From NCBI GenBank assembly GCA_016793535.1, contig JAEUHA010000625.1, forward strand, positions 1-48,089: DNA of 48,089 nt. The letters run 5' to 3'. This DNA comes from Opitutaceae bacterium (lineage in GTDB: Bacteria > Verrucomicrobiota > Verrucomicrobiia > Opitutales > Opitutaceae). Below are positions 1-8,602 of the stretch, piece by piece. Below the pieces are notes generated by a model, which was not told the DNA's origin, ran no database searches, and saw only the letters and a program-made list of their open reading frames with translations. Each line of letters starts with the position of its first letter. Position 1 is the first letter of the stretch. The translations under genes and the position numbers were made by a program.

Positions 1-700
1 TCTTCTGGCCCTGCGTATCCTTGCCGATGTATTCGATGCTGGCGGCGACGAGGACAGGCATGTTGCGGCGGATGTCGCGGCTTTCGCCCTCACTCGTCAC
101 GTCGATGGTCCAGACTTCCTGGGCGGGGCGGCCCTCGACCGGTTCCTTGTTCTCCCGCGCCGACATCTTGAGGTACTTTTCGTAGACGACCTTCGTTACG
201 ATGTACTCCCGGAAACCGGCGAACTCGGTCGTCGGCGGATCCTGTACGGTGATGGTTTGATAGATCGGCCGGCCCTGTGAATCGGTGCCCACTTGCACGC
301 GCTCGGTGCGGATCTGGCCGGGAATGGTGATGTAGACCGGCTCCGATACCGTCTCTTTCTTCATCTGCGGCGGACCAACGCCGTAATCCAGGTCGACCAC
401 GATGTCGGCCTTCGTGTTGGGCGGCGCCTCGTACATGCCCTTGCCGGAAAGCGCGGTCTTCACGAACCCGGCCGCTTCCTTGTAGCGCAGCGAGTCGTCG
501 GCCACGAGGGGGTTGCGGTTCTTGATCTCGTAGGAAATCGCATTCTCCGCCTGCGGCTTGGCGAGAGCGTCGACTTTCAATTCGTGGGTCGTGGCGCAAC
601 CGGAGAAGAAAACCCCGGCGAAGAGAAACGGAACCAAGCCGAGCCAGTGCAGCGGGCCTTTCCGGGCGGGAAGCGAATCCGATGGGCCGTCGGTATTCAT
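1..700 (-). CDS. Putative lipoprotein, 3' end cut by the window edge
   Basis: An open frame reads from an ATG at 698-700 down to the first base of the window with no stop, so the C-terminus lies outside. About 233 residues are visible. The N-terminus has a basic stretch, a hydrophobic segment (about residues 19-33) and FFSGC with Cys35, a usable lipobox, so the product is probably an outer-membrane or periplasmic lipoprotein. The mature part looks soluble and beta-rich, with phrases such as ADIVVDLDYGVGPP and EVWTIDVTSEGESRDIR. It contains no catalytic motif I recognise. The gap upstream holds the terminator of the next gene, so this gene probably has its own promoter. The coding call is firm because codon use and protein composition are normal here, while the competing frames give Arg-rich nonsense. 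Function is unknown. Confidence 0.85.
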   Translation of the reverse strand, partial: MNTDGPSDSLPARKGPLHWLGLVPFLFAGVFFSGCATTHELKVDALAKPQAENAISYEIKNRNPLVADDSLRYKEAAGFVKTALSGKGMYEAPPNTKADIVVDLDYGVGPPQMKKETVSEPVYITIPGQIRTERVQVGTDSQGRPIYQTITVQDPPTTEFAGFREYIVTKVVYEKYLKMSARENKEPVEGRPAQEVWTIDVTSEGESRDIRRNMPVLVAASIEYIGKDTQGQK

Positions 701-800
701 GTGCGGCGCAATGTAACTCTGGAAACGCGCGAGGCAACTCCAAGGATGCAGGTTTCTGCGGATCAGGGCGGATTTACATCCGGGCCGGAATCCGGACAGC

Positions 801-827
801 AAAAACGCGCACCCGGATGAGTGCGCG
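801..827 (-). terminator. Rho-independent terminator of the small membrane protein gene
   Basis: A perfect 7-bp stem (CGCGCAC at 806-812, GTGCGCG at 821-827) with an 8-base loop is followed, on the minus strand, by five T (AAAAA at 801-805 on the plus strand). It lies 27 bases past the stop at 854. Confidence 0.85.
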
Positions 828-853
828 TCGGGGAATCGGTTCGACGGGGCGGC

Positions 854-1093
854 TTACTTCCGACGGTCGGCGAGCTGGGCGCGCAGCACCACGCGGAACA
901 TCTGGATCGCCAGCCAAAATACGCCGGTCATGCACGCCGAGCAGAGCGCGCCCCAGAGGAGAATCATGTTCTTGTCGTTCGACGGGACGTGTTTCGACAC
1001 GACCGTGTACATGTACAGGAAGAACCCGATGACCAGCACGGCGTCGATCGCGAGGCTGGCGGGGGAGGTGAGCTTCTTTTCCGACTGAGACAT
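854..1093 (-). CDS. Small membrane protein of unknown function
   Basis: The product is about 79 residues, starting MSQSEKKLTSPAS. It has two predicted membrane helices, roughly residues 13-31 (AIDAVLVIGFFLYMYTVV) and 43-66 (LLWGALCSACMTGVFWLAI), joined by a short polar loop, and a basic tail ending LADRRK. An upstream in-frame ATG at 1156 would add 21 residues of poor quality, so I chose the ATG at 1093; neither start has a good Shine-Dalgarno site. A clear terminator follows the gene. It looks like a standalone small inner-membrane protein of a lineage-specific type. No function can be assigned. Confidence 0.75.
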   Translation of the reverse strand: MSQSEKKLTSPASLAIDAVLVIGFFLYMYTVVSKHVPSNDKNMILLWGALCSACMTGVFWLAIQMFRVVLRAQLADRRK

Positions 1094-1194
1094 CCGTCCA
1101 AGGAGAAGAACCCGACCGACGTTGTCCACGGAATTTTGCCACCCTGCCGCGGCCATAAGACCCCGTCGCGCCCCGATTAGCCTGCCCGCCCCCC

Positions 1195-1210
1195 GGGAGC
1201 GCGGCCGTCC
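1195..1210. repeat. Possible half copy of the GGGAGCGCGGACGTCC palindromic repeat
   Basis: The bases GGGAGCGCGGCCGTCC differ by one base from the left arm of the repeat at 2695-2757. No matching right arm is evident. It sits in the gap between the small membrane protein gene and the aminopeptidase gene. A remnant or a chance match are both possible. Confidence 0.4.
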
Positions 1211-1253
1211 CCGGGCGCCTTTGGGTGTCCCGGTCCGCCGATCGACCTTCTCC

Positions 1254-2531
1254 TCACAACCCTTTCGGAATCCCAGCCGTTAGCACGTCCGGCGCACCGT
1301 CCGTCACCAGGACATTGTCCTCGATCCGCACTCCGCCGAGTCCGATCAAGGCGTCCACCCGCTCCCAGTGGACGCAGTCGTGAAACCGTTCACGCCGTCC
1401 GGGCTCGCGCAGCAATTCCGGGATGAAGTACAGGCCCGGTTCGACGGTCACCACCTGGCCGGCTGCGAGGGGCAGGTCCATGCGCAGGGAGCGCAGGCTC
1501 GGCCTCGGGTCACGCGTGCGCCCCGGGTGCAGGCCGCTGGCGTCGCGCACCCCCAGCCCGACCATGTGCCCGAGGCCGTGCGGGAAGAACAACGCGTGCG
1601 CCTCGCGTTCCACGAGTGCGGTGGGGTTGCCGCGCATCACCCCGAGCGCCACCAATCCGGCGACCAGGTCGACTGCCGTTTGCAGGTGGATTTCCTTCCA
1701 TTCCGCGCCTGCCCGGCACCGCTGGATCGCGCGCTCCTGGGCCCCCAAGACAACCTGGTACAGGTCGCGTTGAAAGTCCGCCGGTGTCCCGGCCACGTAC
1801 GTCCGGGTCACGTCCGCCATGTAGCGGTCGATCTCGGCCCCGGCATCGACCAGCACGAAATCCCCGTCGCGCACCGCGCGGGCCGACGGTTCGACGTGGA
1901 GCACGGCCGAGTTCGGGCCGCTGCCGACGATCGTCCCGTAGCCGGTGCGTGTGGCGCCGTGGCGGAAGAACTCCGCTTCGAGCTCAATCTGGAGGCGGCG
2001 CTCGCTGACGCCCGGTCGGAGTTCCTCCCGGAGGCGCGCGTAGCCCGCGGCCGTCGCCGCGACGGCGCGACGGATGAGGGCGAGCTCGGCGCCGTCCTTG
2101 GACCGGCGCGCCTGGGTCAGCGCCTCGCGGACGCGGCCGACCGCGGCAGCGTCGGACGAAAGGTCGCGCCAGGGCGCCCCGAGATTCACGATGTTCCGGC
2201 CGGCGCGGGCGGACAACCAGTCGGTCAATCGCTCGATCGGCGTCCCGGCCCGCTGCGTGCGGCCTTCCCAGTAACGCTCACTCTCCGTCACCTGCGGGAC
2301 GAATGAAACCCAGCCCGCCACGGGCCCGTCGCGCGGATCGAAGGCGAGCACGCCGCCGATCGTCTCCTCGCCGGTCAGATAGAAATACTCGGCGTGCGCC
2401 CGAAATGGATACGTCTGATCGCTCCCTTCCGGCAGCGGGACGGGGCCGCCCGCGCCCACCACGAGCAGCGCGTCGTGGAGCGGCAGGGCGGCGGCAACGC
2501 GGGCGCGGCGATCGTCGAGACGGTGGCTCAT
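1254..2531 (-). CDS. pepP: Xaa-Pro aminopeptidase, M24B metallopeptidase
   Basis: The product is about 425 residues and should remove N-terminal residues that precede proline, in the cytoplasm. It has an N-terminal aminopeptidase P domain (YPFRAHAEYFYLTGEE) and a C-terminal pita-bread catalytic domain. The five metal ligands of the M24 family can be read: the Asp of VDAGAEIDRY, the Asp of MADVTRTY, the His of HGLGHMVGLGVRD, the Glu of TVEPGLYF and the Glu of RIEDNVLV. All are present, so it should be active. The ATG at 2531 fits homologues better than an in-frame start at 2582, which would add 17 odd residues. It is divergent from the hydrolase gene at 2671 with about 140 bases between, so the two may share a regulatory region. 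Confidence 0.92.
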   Translation of the reverse strand: MSHRLDDRRARVAAALPLHDALLVVGAGGPVPLPEGSDQTYPFRAHAEYFYLTGEETIGGVLAFDPRDGPVAGWVSFVPQVTESERYWEGRTQRAGTPIERLTDWLSARAGRNIVNLGAPWRDLSSDAAAVGRVREALTQARRSKDGAELALIRRAVAATAAGYARLREELRPGVSERRLQIELEAEFFRHGATRTGYGTIVGSGPNSAVLHVEPSARAVRDGDFVLVDAGAEIDRYMADVTRTYVAGTPADFQRDLYQVVLGAQERAIQRCRAGAEWKEIHLQTAVDLVAGLVALGVMRGNPTALVEREAHALFFPHGLGHMVGLGVRDASGLHPGRTRDPRPSLRSLRMDLPLAAGQVVTVEPGLYFIPELLREPGRRERFHDCVHWERVDALIGLGGVRIEDNVLVTDGAPDVLTAGIPKGL

Positions 2532-2670
2532 CGAGGACCCGACCGTGGCGGGACGAAAACCGGCCCACAAGGAAAGATACACGGGGGGACGCGTCCGTCC
2601 CTCTCAGCCGGAAAAGTTGTGTCGCCGTCGGCGGCGGCCGGGGCTAGCAGGAGTCGTAGCGGAGAGCAGC

Positions 2671-5055
2671 ATGACGATTTTGAACCTGATTCCCTGGGAG
2701 CGCGGACGTCCACGTCCGGCGGTTGAGCGGAAGCGGACGGGGACGTCCGCGCTCCCACGGGTGCTCCTTCTCGCCGGCGTGCTGCTCGCCGTCGGATCCC
2801 GCGCGGCCGATGTGCTCCCCGGCACGGCTCCGCTGACCTGGCCCGAGGCCGATCTGTCGGAACGGCTGATGGACGGCGCCCATCAGTTTGTGGAACGGAA
2901 GATCGGCGAGGCCCCGGCGCGCCGCGCGGCGTTCTGGGCGCGCGATTTTTCCTCGGCAGAGGCGTACGCGCGGTCCGTGGCGGCCCGGCGTGAGCGTTTC
3001 CGAACGATCATCGGTGTCGTGGACGCGCGCCTGGCCCCGGGGCTGGAGCAGTATGGCGACACGGCGCGGCCGGCGCTCGTGGCGGAGACCGCCCGGTACC
3101 GCGTCTGGCAGGTGCGCTGGCCCGTGCTCGACGGGGTCTGGGGCGCCGGCCTCTGGGTCCAGCCGAAGGAGCGGCCCGTGGCGTTGGTCGTGGTCGTGCC
3201 GGATGCCGGCCAGTCGCCTGAACAGGTGCTCGGCCTGGCGGCGGGCGACGGCGCGCTGGCGTCGGGCGTGCGGCAGCTGGCGGAGAGCGGGGTGGAGCTC
3301 ATCCTCCCGGTCACCGTGAGCCGCGAGAAGCTGGTCACCGAGGACCTCGCGCTGCGCCGGTCCGACCAGACCTATCGCGAATGGATTTACCGGCAGGCGT
3401 TTCACCTCGGCCGGCATGTCATCGGTTACGAGGTACAGACCGTGCTCGCCGCGGTGGATGGCTTTCGCGCGCGCCACGGCGCGGACCTTCCGGTGGGCGT
3501 GGCCGGCCATGCCGAGGGCGGCTTGGTGGCCTTCTATGCGGCGGCGGTCGATCCGCGGATTCGCGCGACGCTGGTCAGCGGGTACTTCGACTCGCGGCAG
3601 CAGGTGTGGGCGGAACCGATCTATCGCAACGTGTGGGGACTGCTGCGGGAGTTTGGCGATGCGGAGATCGCGGGACTCATCGGGCCACGCGAGCTCGTGA
3701 TCGAGCACGCGCCCGGGCCGTCCGTCGCGGGGCACAAGGGCGACTGGAACCCGCCGGAGTTCGCGCGCGTCGCGGCCGAAGTGCGCCGCATCGAAACCGG
3801 ACCGCAGGGCGCGCGGCCACTGCTGATTCACGGCGCCGAGGGCGCGCGGGTGGGACCGTTCTCCCCGGCCGCGGTCGGCGGGCTCGCCCGCGGGCTCGGG
3901 GTGGCTACCCTGGTCGCGGCGGCGGACGCGCCCAGGCCGTCGCCGGCGGCGTCGTTTGACCCGGCGCCACGCCACCGGCGTTTCGTGCGCGAACTCGAAG
4001 GCCACGTGCAGATGCTGATCGCGGGCGCCGATCAGGTGCGGGAAAAGTTCTTCCTTCATGCCGTGATGCCTGAGCTCGCGGACAACAAGTGGAGCACCGA
4101 GCGGCGGCACCCGCTGCAGCCCGCGGCCAAGTTTGTCGCGGGGGCGGCGCGCTACCGGCAGCTTTTCCTTGAGGACGGCCTGGGCCGCTTCGACGAGCCG
4201 CTGGTGCCGTTCAACGCCCGCACGCGCCAGGTGGCGGAGACGACGCGGTGGACCGCGTACGATGTCGTGCTGGACGTGTGGCCCGAGGTGATCGCGTGGG
4301 GCGTGCTCGTGGTGCCGAAGGACCTGCGGCCCGGCGAGCGCCGTCCGGTCGTGGTCTGCCAGCACGGCCGCAACGGCGTGCCGCGCGACACCGTCGACGG
4401 GAACAAGACGGCGTACAACAACTTCGCCGGCGTGCTCGCGGAGCGCGGGTTTGTGACGTTCGCGCCGCACAACCTTTACCGCGGCGAGGACCGGTACCGC
4501 TGGCTCAGCCGGAAGGCGAACACCGTGCAGGCCTCGTTATTCTCGTTCATCCTCGCCCAGCACGACCAGATCCTGCGCTGGCTGGGCACGCAGCCCTTCG
4601 TCGATCCGGCGCGGATCGGATTCTACGGGCTGAGCTACGGCGGCGAGACGGCGGTCCGGGTGCCGCCGATCCTGCCCGGCTACGCGCTTTCGATCTGCTC
4701 CGGCGACTTCAACCAGTGGACGCGCAAGGTGGCGGCGACGGACCAGCCGTTCTCGTTCATGCGGACGATCGAGTGGGAGATGCCGTATTGGAATCTTGGA
4801 CACACGTTCGACTACGCCGAGATGGCGTACCTGATGGTCCCGCGGCCGTTCATGGTGGAGCGCGGGCACTATGACCGCGTGGGGCGCGACGCCTGGGTCG
4901 CGCACGAATACGGCAAGGTGCGCTGGCTCTACGCCACGCTCGGCCTCGCGGAGCGCACGGCGATCGAATACTTCCCCGGCGGCCACAGCATCAACGGGGA
5001 AGGGACGTTCGAATTCCTGCACCGGCACCTGCAATGGCCGGCCCCGGCCCGCTAG
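2671..5055 (+). CDS. Secreted tandem alpha/beta hydrolase
   Basis: From the ATG at 2671 the product has 794 residues. A hydrophobic signal segment follows at about residues 31-46 (RVLLLAGVLLAVGSRAADV), so it is exported. Two alpha/beta hydrolase-like halves follow. The second carries GLSYGGE with the nucleophile at about Ser655, an Asp candidate in ERGHYDRVG and a His candidate in PGGHS, so it looks active as an esterase or peptidase. The first half has GHAEGG where G-x-S-x-G is expected, so its Ser is Ala (about residue 281). The first 30 codons translate a palindromic repeat (2695-2757), so the true start could be the GTG at 2761, just before the signal core. The gene converges on the receptor gene; a shared substrate is possible but not shown. 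Confidence 0.8.
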   Translation: MTILNLIPWERGRPRPAVERKRTGTSALPRVLLLAGVLLAVGSRAADVLPGTAPLTWPEADLSERLMDGAHQFVERKIGEAPARRAAFWARDFSSAEAYARSVAARRERFRTIIGVVDARLAPGLEQYGDTARPALVAETARYRVWQVRWPVLDGVWGAGLWVQPKERPVALVVVVPDAGQSPEQVLGLAAGDGALASGVRQLAESGVELILPVTVSREKLVTEDLALRRSDQTYREWIYRQAFHLGRHVIGYEVQTVLAAVDGFRARHGADLPVGVAGHAEGGLVAFYAAAVDPRIRATLVSGYFDSRQQVWAEPIYRNVWGLLREFGDAEIAGLIGPRELVIEHAPGPSVAGHKGDWNPPEFARVAAEVRRIETGPQGARPLLIHGAEGARVGPFSPAAVGGLARGLGVATLVAAADAPRPSPAASFDPAPRHRRFVRELEGHVQMLIAGADQVREKFFLHAVMPELADNKWSTERRHPLQPAAKFVAGAARYRQLFLEDGLGRFDEPLVPFNARTRQVAETTRWTAYDVVLDVWPEVIAWGVLVVPKDLRPGERRPVVVCQHGRNGVPRDTVDGNKTAYNNFAGVLAERGFVTFAPHNLYRGEDRYRWLSRKANTVQASLFSFILAQHDQILRWLGTQPFVDPARIGFYGLSYGGETAVRVPPILPGYALSICSGDFNQWTRKVAATDQPFSFMRTIEWEMPYWNLGHTFDYAEMAYLMVPRPFMVERGHYDRVGRDAWVAHEYGKVRWLYATLGLAERTAIEYFPGGHSINGEGTFEFLHRHLQWPAPAR
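2695..2757. repeat. REP-like palindromic element at the 5' end of the hydrolase gene
   Basis: A left arm TGGGAGCGCGGACGTCCACG... (2695-2719) and a right arm ending GGGGACGTCCGCGCTCCCA (2733-2757) match as an inverted repeat at 23 of 25 positions, with a 13-base spacer. Read in the hydrolase frame it gives WERGRPRPAVERKRTGTSAL, placed before the signal peptide. The same arm sequence recurs at 11111-11176 and, degenerate, at 1195 and 18118. Confidence 0.8.
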
Positions 5056-5085
5056 GGCCGAGGCGGAAACGGTGTAGCTGCACGG

Positions 5086-5137
5086 CGGAGGGCGCGGCTG
5101 CGGCCGCGTCGCGGACGCTCCGAAGCGCAGCCCTCCG
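5086..5137. repeat. Intergenic palindromic repeat, possible bidirectional terminator
   Basis: CGGAGGGC (5086-5093) and GCCCTCCG (5130-5137) form a perfect 8-bp inverted repeat. The interior is also GC-rich and partly self-complementary (CGCGGCTGCGGCCGCG). It lies between the convergent stops at 5055 and 5175, a usual place for REP-type elements or shared terminators. There is no T-run. Confidence 0.55.
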
Positions 5138-5174
5138 ACGGTGGTGAAACCGTCGTTCGAGACGTGGCGCGCGG

Positions 5175-8100
5175 TCAGAACTGGCCGCGCACGCCGAAGA
5201 CCCAGTTGGCGCCGTATTCCTGCATGACGCGCAGCGCGGGAGCCACACCCTCGTTGACGTCGGGCGGAGACTCCATCCACTTCACCGGCTTGCCCGTGAT
5301 GTTGCGACCCTGGACGTACAGCGAGTAGCGCGGGGTGAGCTTCCAGGTGACCGAGAGGTCGAACTGGGTGAGCTCTTCCTTGTAGCGCCGGTAAATGCCG
5401 TCGGGCGAGCGGTCGCGATAGACCATGCCGAGGGAGCCGTTGAACTTCCGATAGGCGTAACCAAGGCGGGAGGTGAACCGGTGGGGCGAGAGGTTGTTGC
5501 GCCGCTGGCTCGCGTAAGAGCGGGTGTAGGCGAAATTCACGCTTGTGCCGCGGAATTTCTCCGGGAGGAAGCCGAGGGTTTGGTTGTACGACAGCTCCAT
5601 GTTGCGGAAGCGCCGCGCCTCCGCGCTGATCCGGGTGGTGCGGAACGTGTAGGTCGCGAATTCCTCCTCATCCACGCCGAACTCCGACGCGGTGAAGTCG
5701 AACGTTTCCCGCAGATTCCGAATCTTGTTCTGGGAAAAGGCCGCCGAGAGCTGGCCCGGCGAGCGTCCGCTGAAGTAGTAGGCGAGACGGGTTTGGAAGT
5801 TGCGCGAGTGTTCCGGCGGCAGATTGGGATTCGGGGCGCTGACGCGCTCGTTGACCTCGTCGACTACCCAGAGCCCGGTGAGGCTGTCGATCGGGGGCCG
5901 CGAGATCGCGCGATTGAAGCCGGCCTGGAACTCGAAATTCCGCAGGATATGGTACTTCAGGACGATCGACGGGAAGTAGTTGTGGTACTCGGATTCCCGC
6001 GTCACGCGCGGCTGGCTCTCGTACTGGTATTGCAGCCCCGGAATCGTGGTGGCGCGGCCGGCGGCGTTGACGGGAAAGCCCCGGGCGACGACGTCGTCGC
6101 GCAGGAGGGGATCGAACTCCCGCACCTCGTTGAGCGTGTTCTCGAGGCGCACGCCGGTGCGGACCTGAAGTTTCGGCGTCACCCGCACATCGGTCTGGAG
6201 GTAGGCGGCGCTGACGGTCTGCTTGAAGTCCCGCTTGTTGGCGATGTGGGTCGTGTAGTAGTCGTCGGGCGTCCCCATGTGCACGAATTGCTCGGGGTGG
6301 GCGCGGAAGAGGTGCGCGATGCGCTCGCGATCGGCGCGCGGCGGCATGCCCGGCTGGCCGGAGATATTGAAGACGGTGAGCGCGTTGGTCGTGCCCATGT
6401 CGAAGGGATGCGGTGAGATGAACCCGAGGTTGGCCCAGTTGCCGAAGCTCGTGTTGACGTTCGCGCCCACCGCGTTGACGGCGGTGGTGTTGCCGCCCGG
6501 CCCGGTGTAGGACCAGATGTTCCAGTTCGTCATGTTGTTGTTGTCGCGGTCCTCCTCGGCGATCTTGCCGCCGAATTTCAGGATGGTCGGGAACCGCTCG
6601 AAGAACGGCAGCGACCAGCGCGCGTTCAGCTGGCCGGTCTTCAGCGTGGTGATCCAGGTGCGGTCGTCGTTGTTGACCCGGGTGCCGCCGGCGCGGCTGT
6701 TCGTATCCACGAAATTCGACCGGTTGTACCAGTCGTTGCCGGAGGTCTGCCGGATCGTCCACTCCCACGACTCGGCACTGGGCCGGGTGGCGGTCCAGCT
6801 GCTCGGGACGCCGCCGCCTTCGCTGTTGGACCAGCCCCGTTCCAGCGACTCGTAGTTGTTCACGGAACGCGAATAGTTCAGGGCACCGTCGACGATCCAG
6901 TCCCCGACCTTGTATTCGAACTTTGGCGACACCGTGCGCGTGTACGTGAGCTTGGCCGACGAGCCGCCGCCGGTATTGAGCGTGGCCACGTTGTTGACCG
7001 CACCGCTGGGGGCGCGGGTGGCGACGACCGTCGTGACCCCGTCTCCGCCCACGCGCGAGCGGCCGTTGTTCACGTTCGCGTTGTCGTTGGCGGCGACCCA
7101 GGTGAAGTTCCGGTTCCAGAATTCGCCCTCCGTGTACGTGTAGATCGCGTTGAGCGAGAGCACGAGGTTGCGGGTGGCGCGAAAGTCGGCCGTGAGCATG
7201 TACGCATCCTTGAGGATGGTCTTGTTGCCGTCCTTGAAATCGATCTGGCGGATGACGTGGGGCCGCGGGTCGGCGGTCGTGGGATTGCGGTTGTAGGTGT
7301 TCGAAACCTGATACTGCTCGGTGTAGGAGTTGGCGCGGCTGGCGCTGAGCAGGATGCCGAGGCGCTGGTTGAGGAAGGACTCCGAGTAGTCGAGGGTGAG
7401 GTTCGGCTTCCACTTGTAGGACTTGCCGTCGCGGGGGCCGGCGGTCTTTTTCAGCGTGAACTCCTCGGCGTTGAAGTTCACCGCGGCATTGAAGGCCAGG
7501 CGGCGGCCCTTGCGGTCAAACGCGCGCTTCGTCTTCATGTTGATCGTCCCAGCGGGAGAGTCGGCGTCGGACTCGGCGCTCGTCGTGCGGTTGATCTCGA
7601 TCGATTCGATGGCGGTGATCGAAAACCCTTCGAAACTCGTGGCGCGCGACGCTTCACCGCCCCCGCGATTGGCATCGGCACTGGCGGTACGCTGGCCATC
7701 GAAGGAGACGCCGACGTACTGTCCGTCCATGCCGCCGAGCCGCGGGCCGCGTGCCTCGGACTCGACGTAATCGAGGTCGACGCCGGGCAGGTACTTCAGG
7801 AATTCGCCGACATTGCCGTCGGCCACGTCACCGAAAATATCCGAGGACACGGACGTGGTGATGTCCATGTTGCGCCGCTGATCCATGATGGCCTTGGCAT
7901 TGCCCTCGCGTTCCGTGGCGACCGTAAACGTCTGCAGGGTGACGATACCTTCCTTCGAGGCCGCGGCGGCGGTGCTGGTGAGCGTGATCTCGCGTACCGC
8001 CGTCTGCCCGGGAGAAACCGTGAAGGACTCCCTCGCCGGGACGTAGCCCGTGTACGTGACGAGGATCGTCGCCGGGCCGGCGGGCACGTTCTTGAAGGTG

Positions 8101-8318
8101 AACGAGCCGTCGTTTTCCGAGTAGGTCACGCGGGTGGTGCCCTCGAGCCGGACCTCGGCGTTGCGGACGTACTCCTTCGACGCGGGGTTGTAGATGCGGC
8201 CCTCGATCGAGGACGCGCTGGGCGCCTGGGCGCCGAACGATGCGAGGGAAAAAGCCCAGCCGAAGCAGAATGCAACGAGCGTTGGGCGCAGCGGGAACGG
8301 GGTAGGCGCAGCTTTCAT
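5175..8318 (-). CDS. TonB-dependent outer-membrane receptor
   Basis: The product is 1047 residues from the ATG at 8318, with a signal peptide (about residues 1-30, ending SFGAQA). An N-terminal carboxypeptidase-regulatory-like domain follows (about 33-115, IEGRIYNPASKEYV to SPGQTAVREITL). A TonB-box-like FTVATEREG comes next, then a plug domain (DIFGDVADGNVGEFLKYLPG) and a long 22-strand type barrel. The last residue is Phe in VFGVRGQF, as expected for BAM-inserted proteins. It should import a large or scarce ligand across the outer membrane using TonB energy. The ligand cannot be told from sequence; receptors of this layout in Verrucomicrobia often bind oligosaccharides. An ATG-less extension to 8360 is open but Arg-rich and unlikely. 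No SusD-like partner is adjacent. Confidence 0.92.
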   Translation of the reverse strand: MKAAPTPFPLRPTLVAFCFGWAFSLASFGAQAPSASSIEGRIYNPASKEYVRNAEVRLEGTTRVTYSENDGSFTFKNVPAGPATILVTYTGYVPARESFTVSPGQTAVREITLTSTAAAASKEGIVTLQTFTVATEREGNAKAIMDQRRNMDITTSVSSDIFGDVADGNVGEFLKYLPGVDLDYVESEARGPRLGGMDGQYVGVSFDGQRTASADANRGGGEASRATSFEGFSITAIESIEINRTTSAESDADSPAGTINMKTKRAFDRKGRRLAFNAAVNFNAEEFTLKKTAGPRDGKSYKWKPNLTLDYSESFLNQRLGILLSASRANSYTEQYQVSNTYNRNPTTADPRPHVIRQIDFKDGNKTILKDAYMLTADFRATRNLVLSLNAIYTYTEGEFWNRNFTWVAANDNANVNNGRSRVGGDGVTTVVATRAPSGAVNNVATLNTGGGSSAKLTYTRTVSPKFEYKVGDWIVDGALNYSRSVNNYESLERGWSNSEGGGVPSSWTATRPSAESWEWTIRQTSGNDWYNRSNFVDTNSRAGGTRVNNDDRTWITTLKTGQLNARWSLPFFERFPTILKFGGKIAEEDRDNNNMTNWNIWSYTGPGGNTTAVNAVGANVNTSFGNWANLGFISPHPFDMGTTNALTVFNISGQPGMPPRADRERIAHLFRAHPEQFVHMGTPDDYYTTHIANKRDFKQTVSAAYLQTDVRVTPKLQVRTGVRLENTLNEVREFDPLLRDDVVARGFPVNAAGRATTIPGLQYQYESQPRVTRESEYHNYFPSIVLKYHILRNFEFQAGFNRAISRPPIDSLTGLWVVDEVNERVSAPNPNLPPEHSRNFQTRLAYYFSGRSPGQLSAAFSQNKIRNLRETFDFTASEFGVDEEEFATYTFRTTRISAEARRFRNMELSYNQTLGFLPEKFRGTSVNFAYTRSYASQRRNNLSPHRFTSRLGYAYRKFNGSLGMVYRDRSPDGIYRRYKEELTQFDLSVTWKLTPRYSLYVQGRNITGKPVKWMESPPDVNEGVAPALRVMQEYGANWVFGVRGQF

Positions 8319-8602
8319 GGCAATGGAGTCCCAAGGCGAGGTGCGTCGCCGTCGGCGCACTTCGACCGTCTAGTTTTTGCAGCAGGGGTCGGCGCGAGGA
8401 TCGTGCCGGGTTACGCGTGCAACGTGCAGCTGCACCTTCCGTGCAGGCAACCGAGTCCGAATGACAAATCCGCCAGAATTGAACGCGCTGCGGATTTCGA
8501 TCGGATGGGTCGCGGCCCGCGCGCCCCGTTCTGCGTGCGCGGGAACTCGCGGTGTCGCGGCACGGCCCACGCCGCGGAACGTGACCTGCGGGGTTCGCCC
8601 CG

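Noticed and set aside
2644..4470. Long open frame on the minus strand opposite the tandem hydrolase gene
   Set aside because: It is Arg/His/Pro-rich, with no recognisable domain, and mirrors the codon pattern of the real gene on the plus strand. High GC makes such antisense frames common.
8340..8362. Hairpin GTGCG...CGCAC before the receptor gene as a riboswitch or attenuator
   Set aside because: The stem is only 5 bp with mismatches and no T-run or known aptamer sequence, which is common by chance in this GC-rich DNA.
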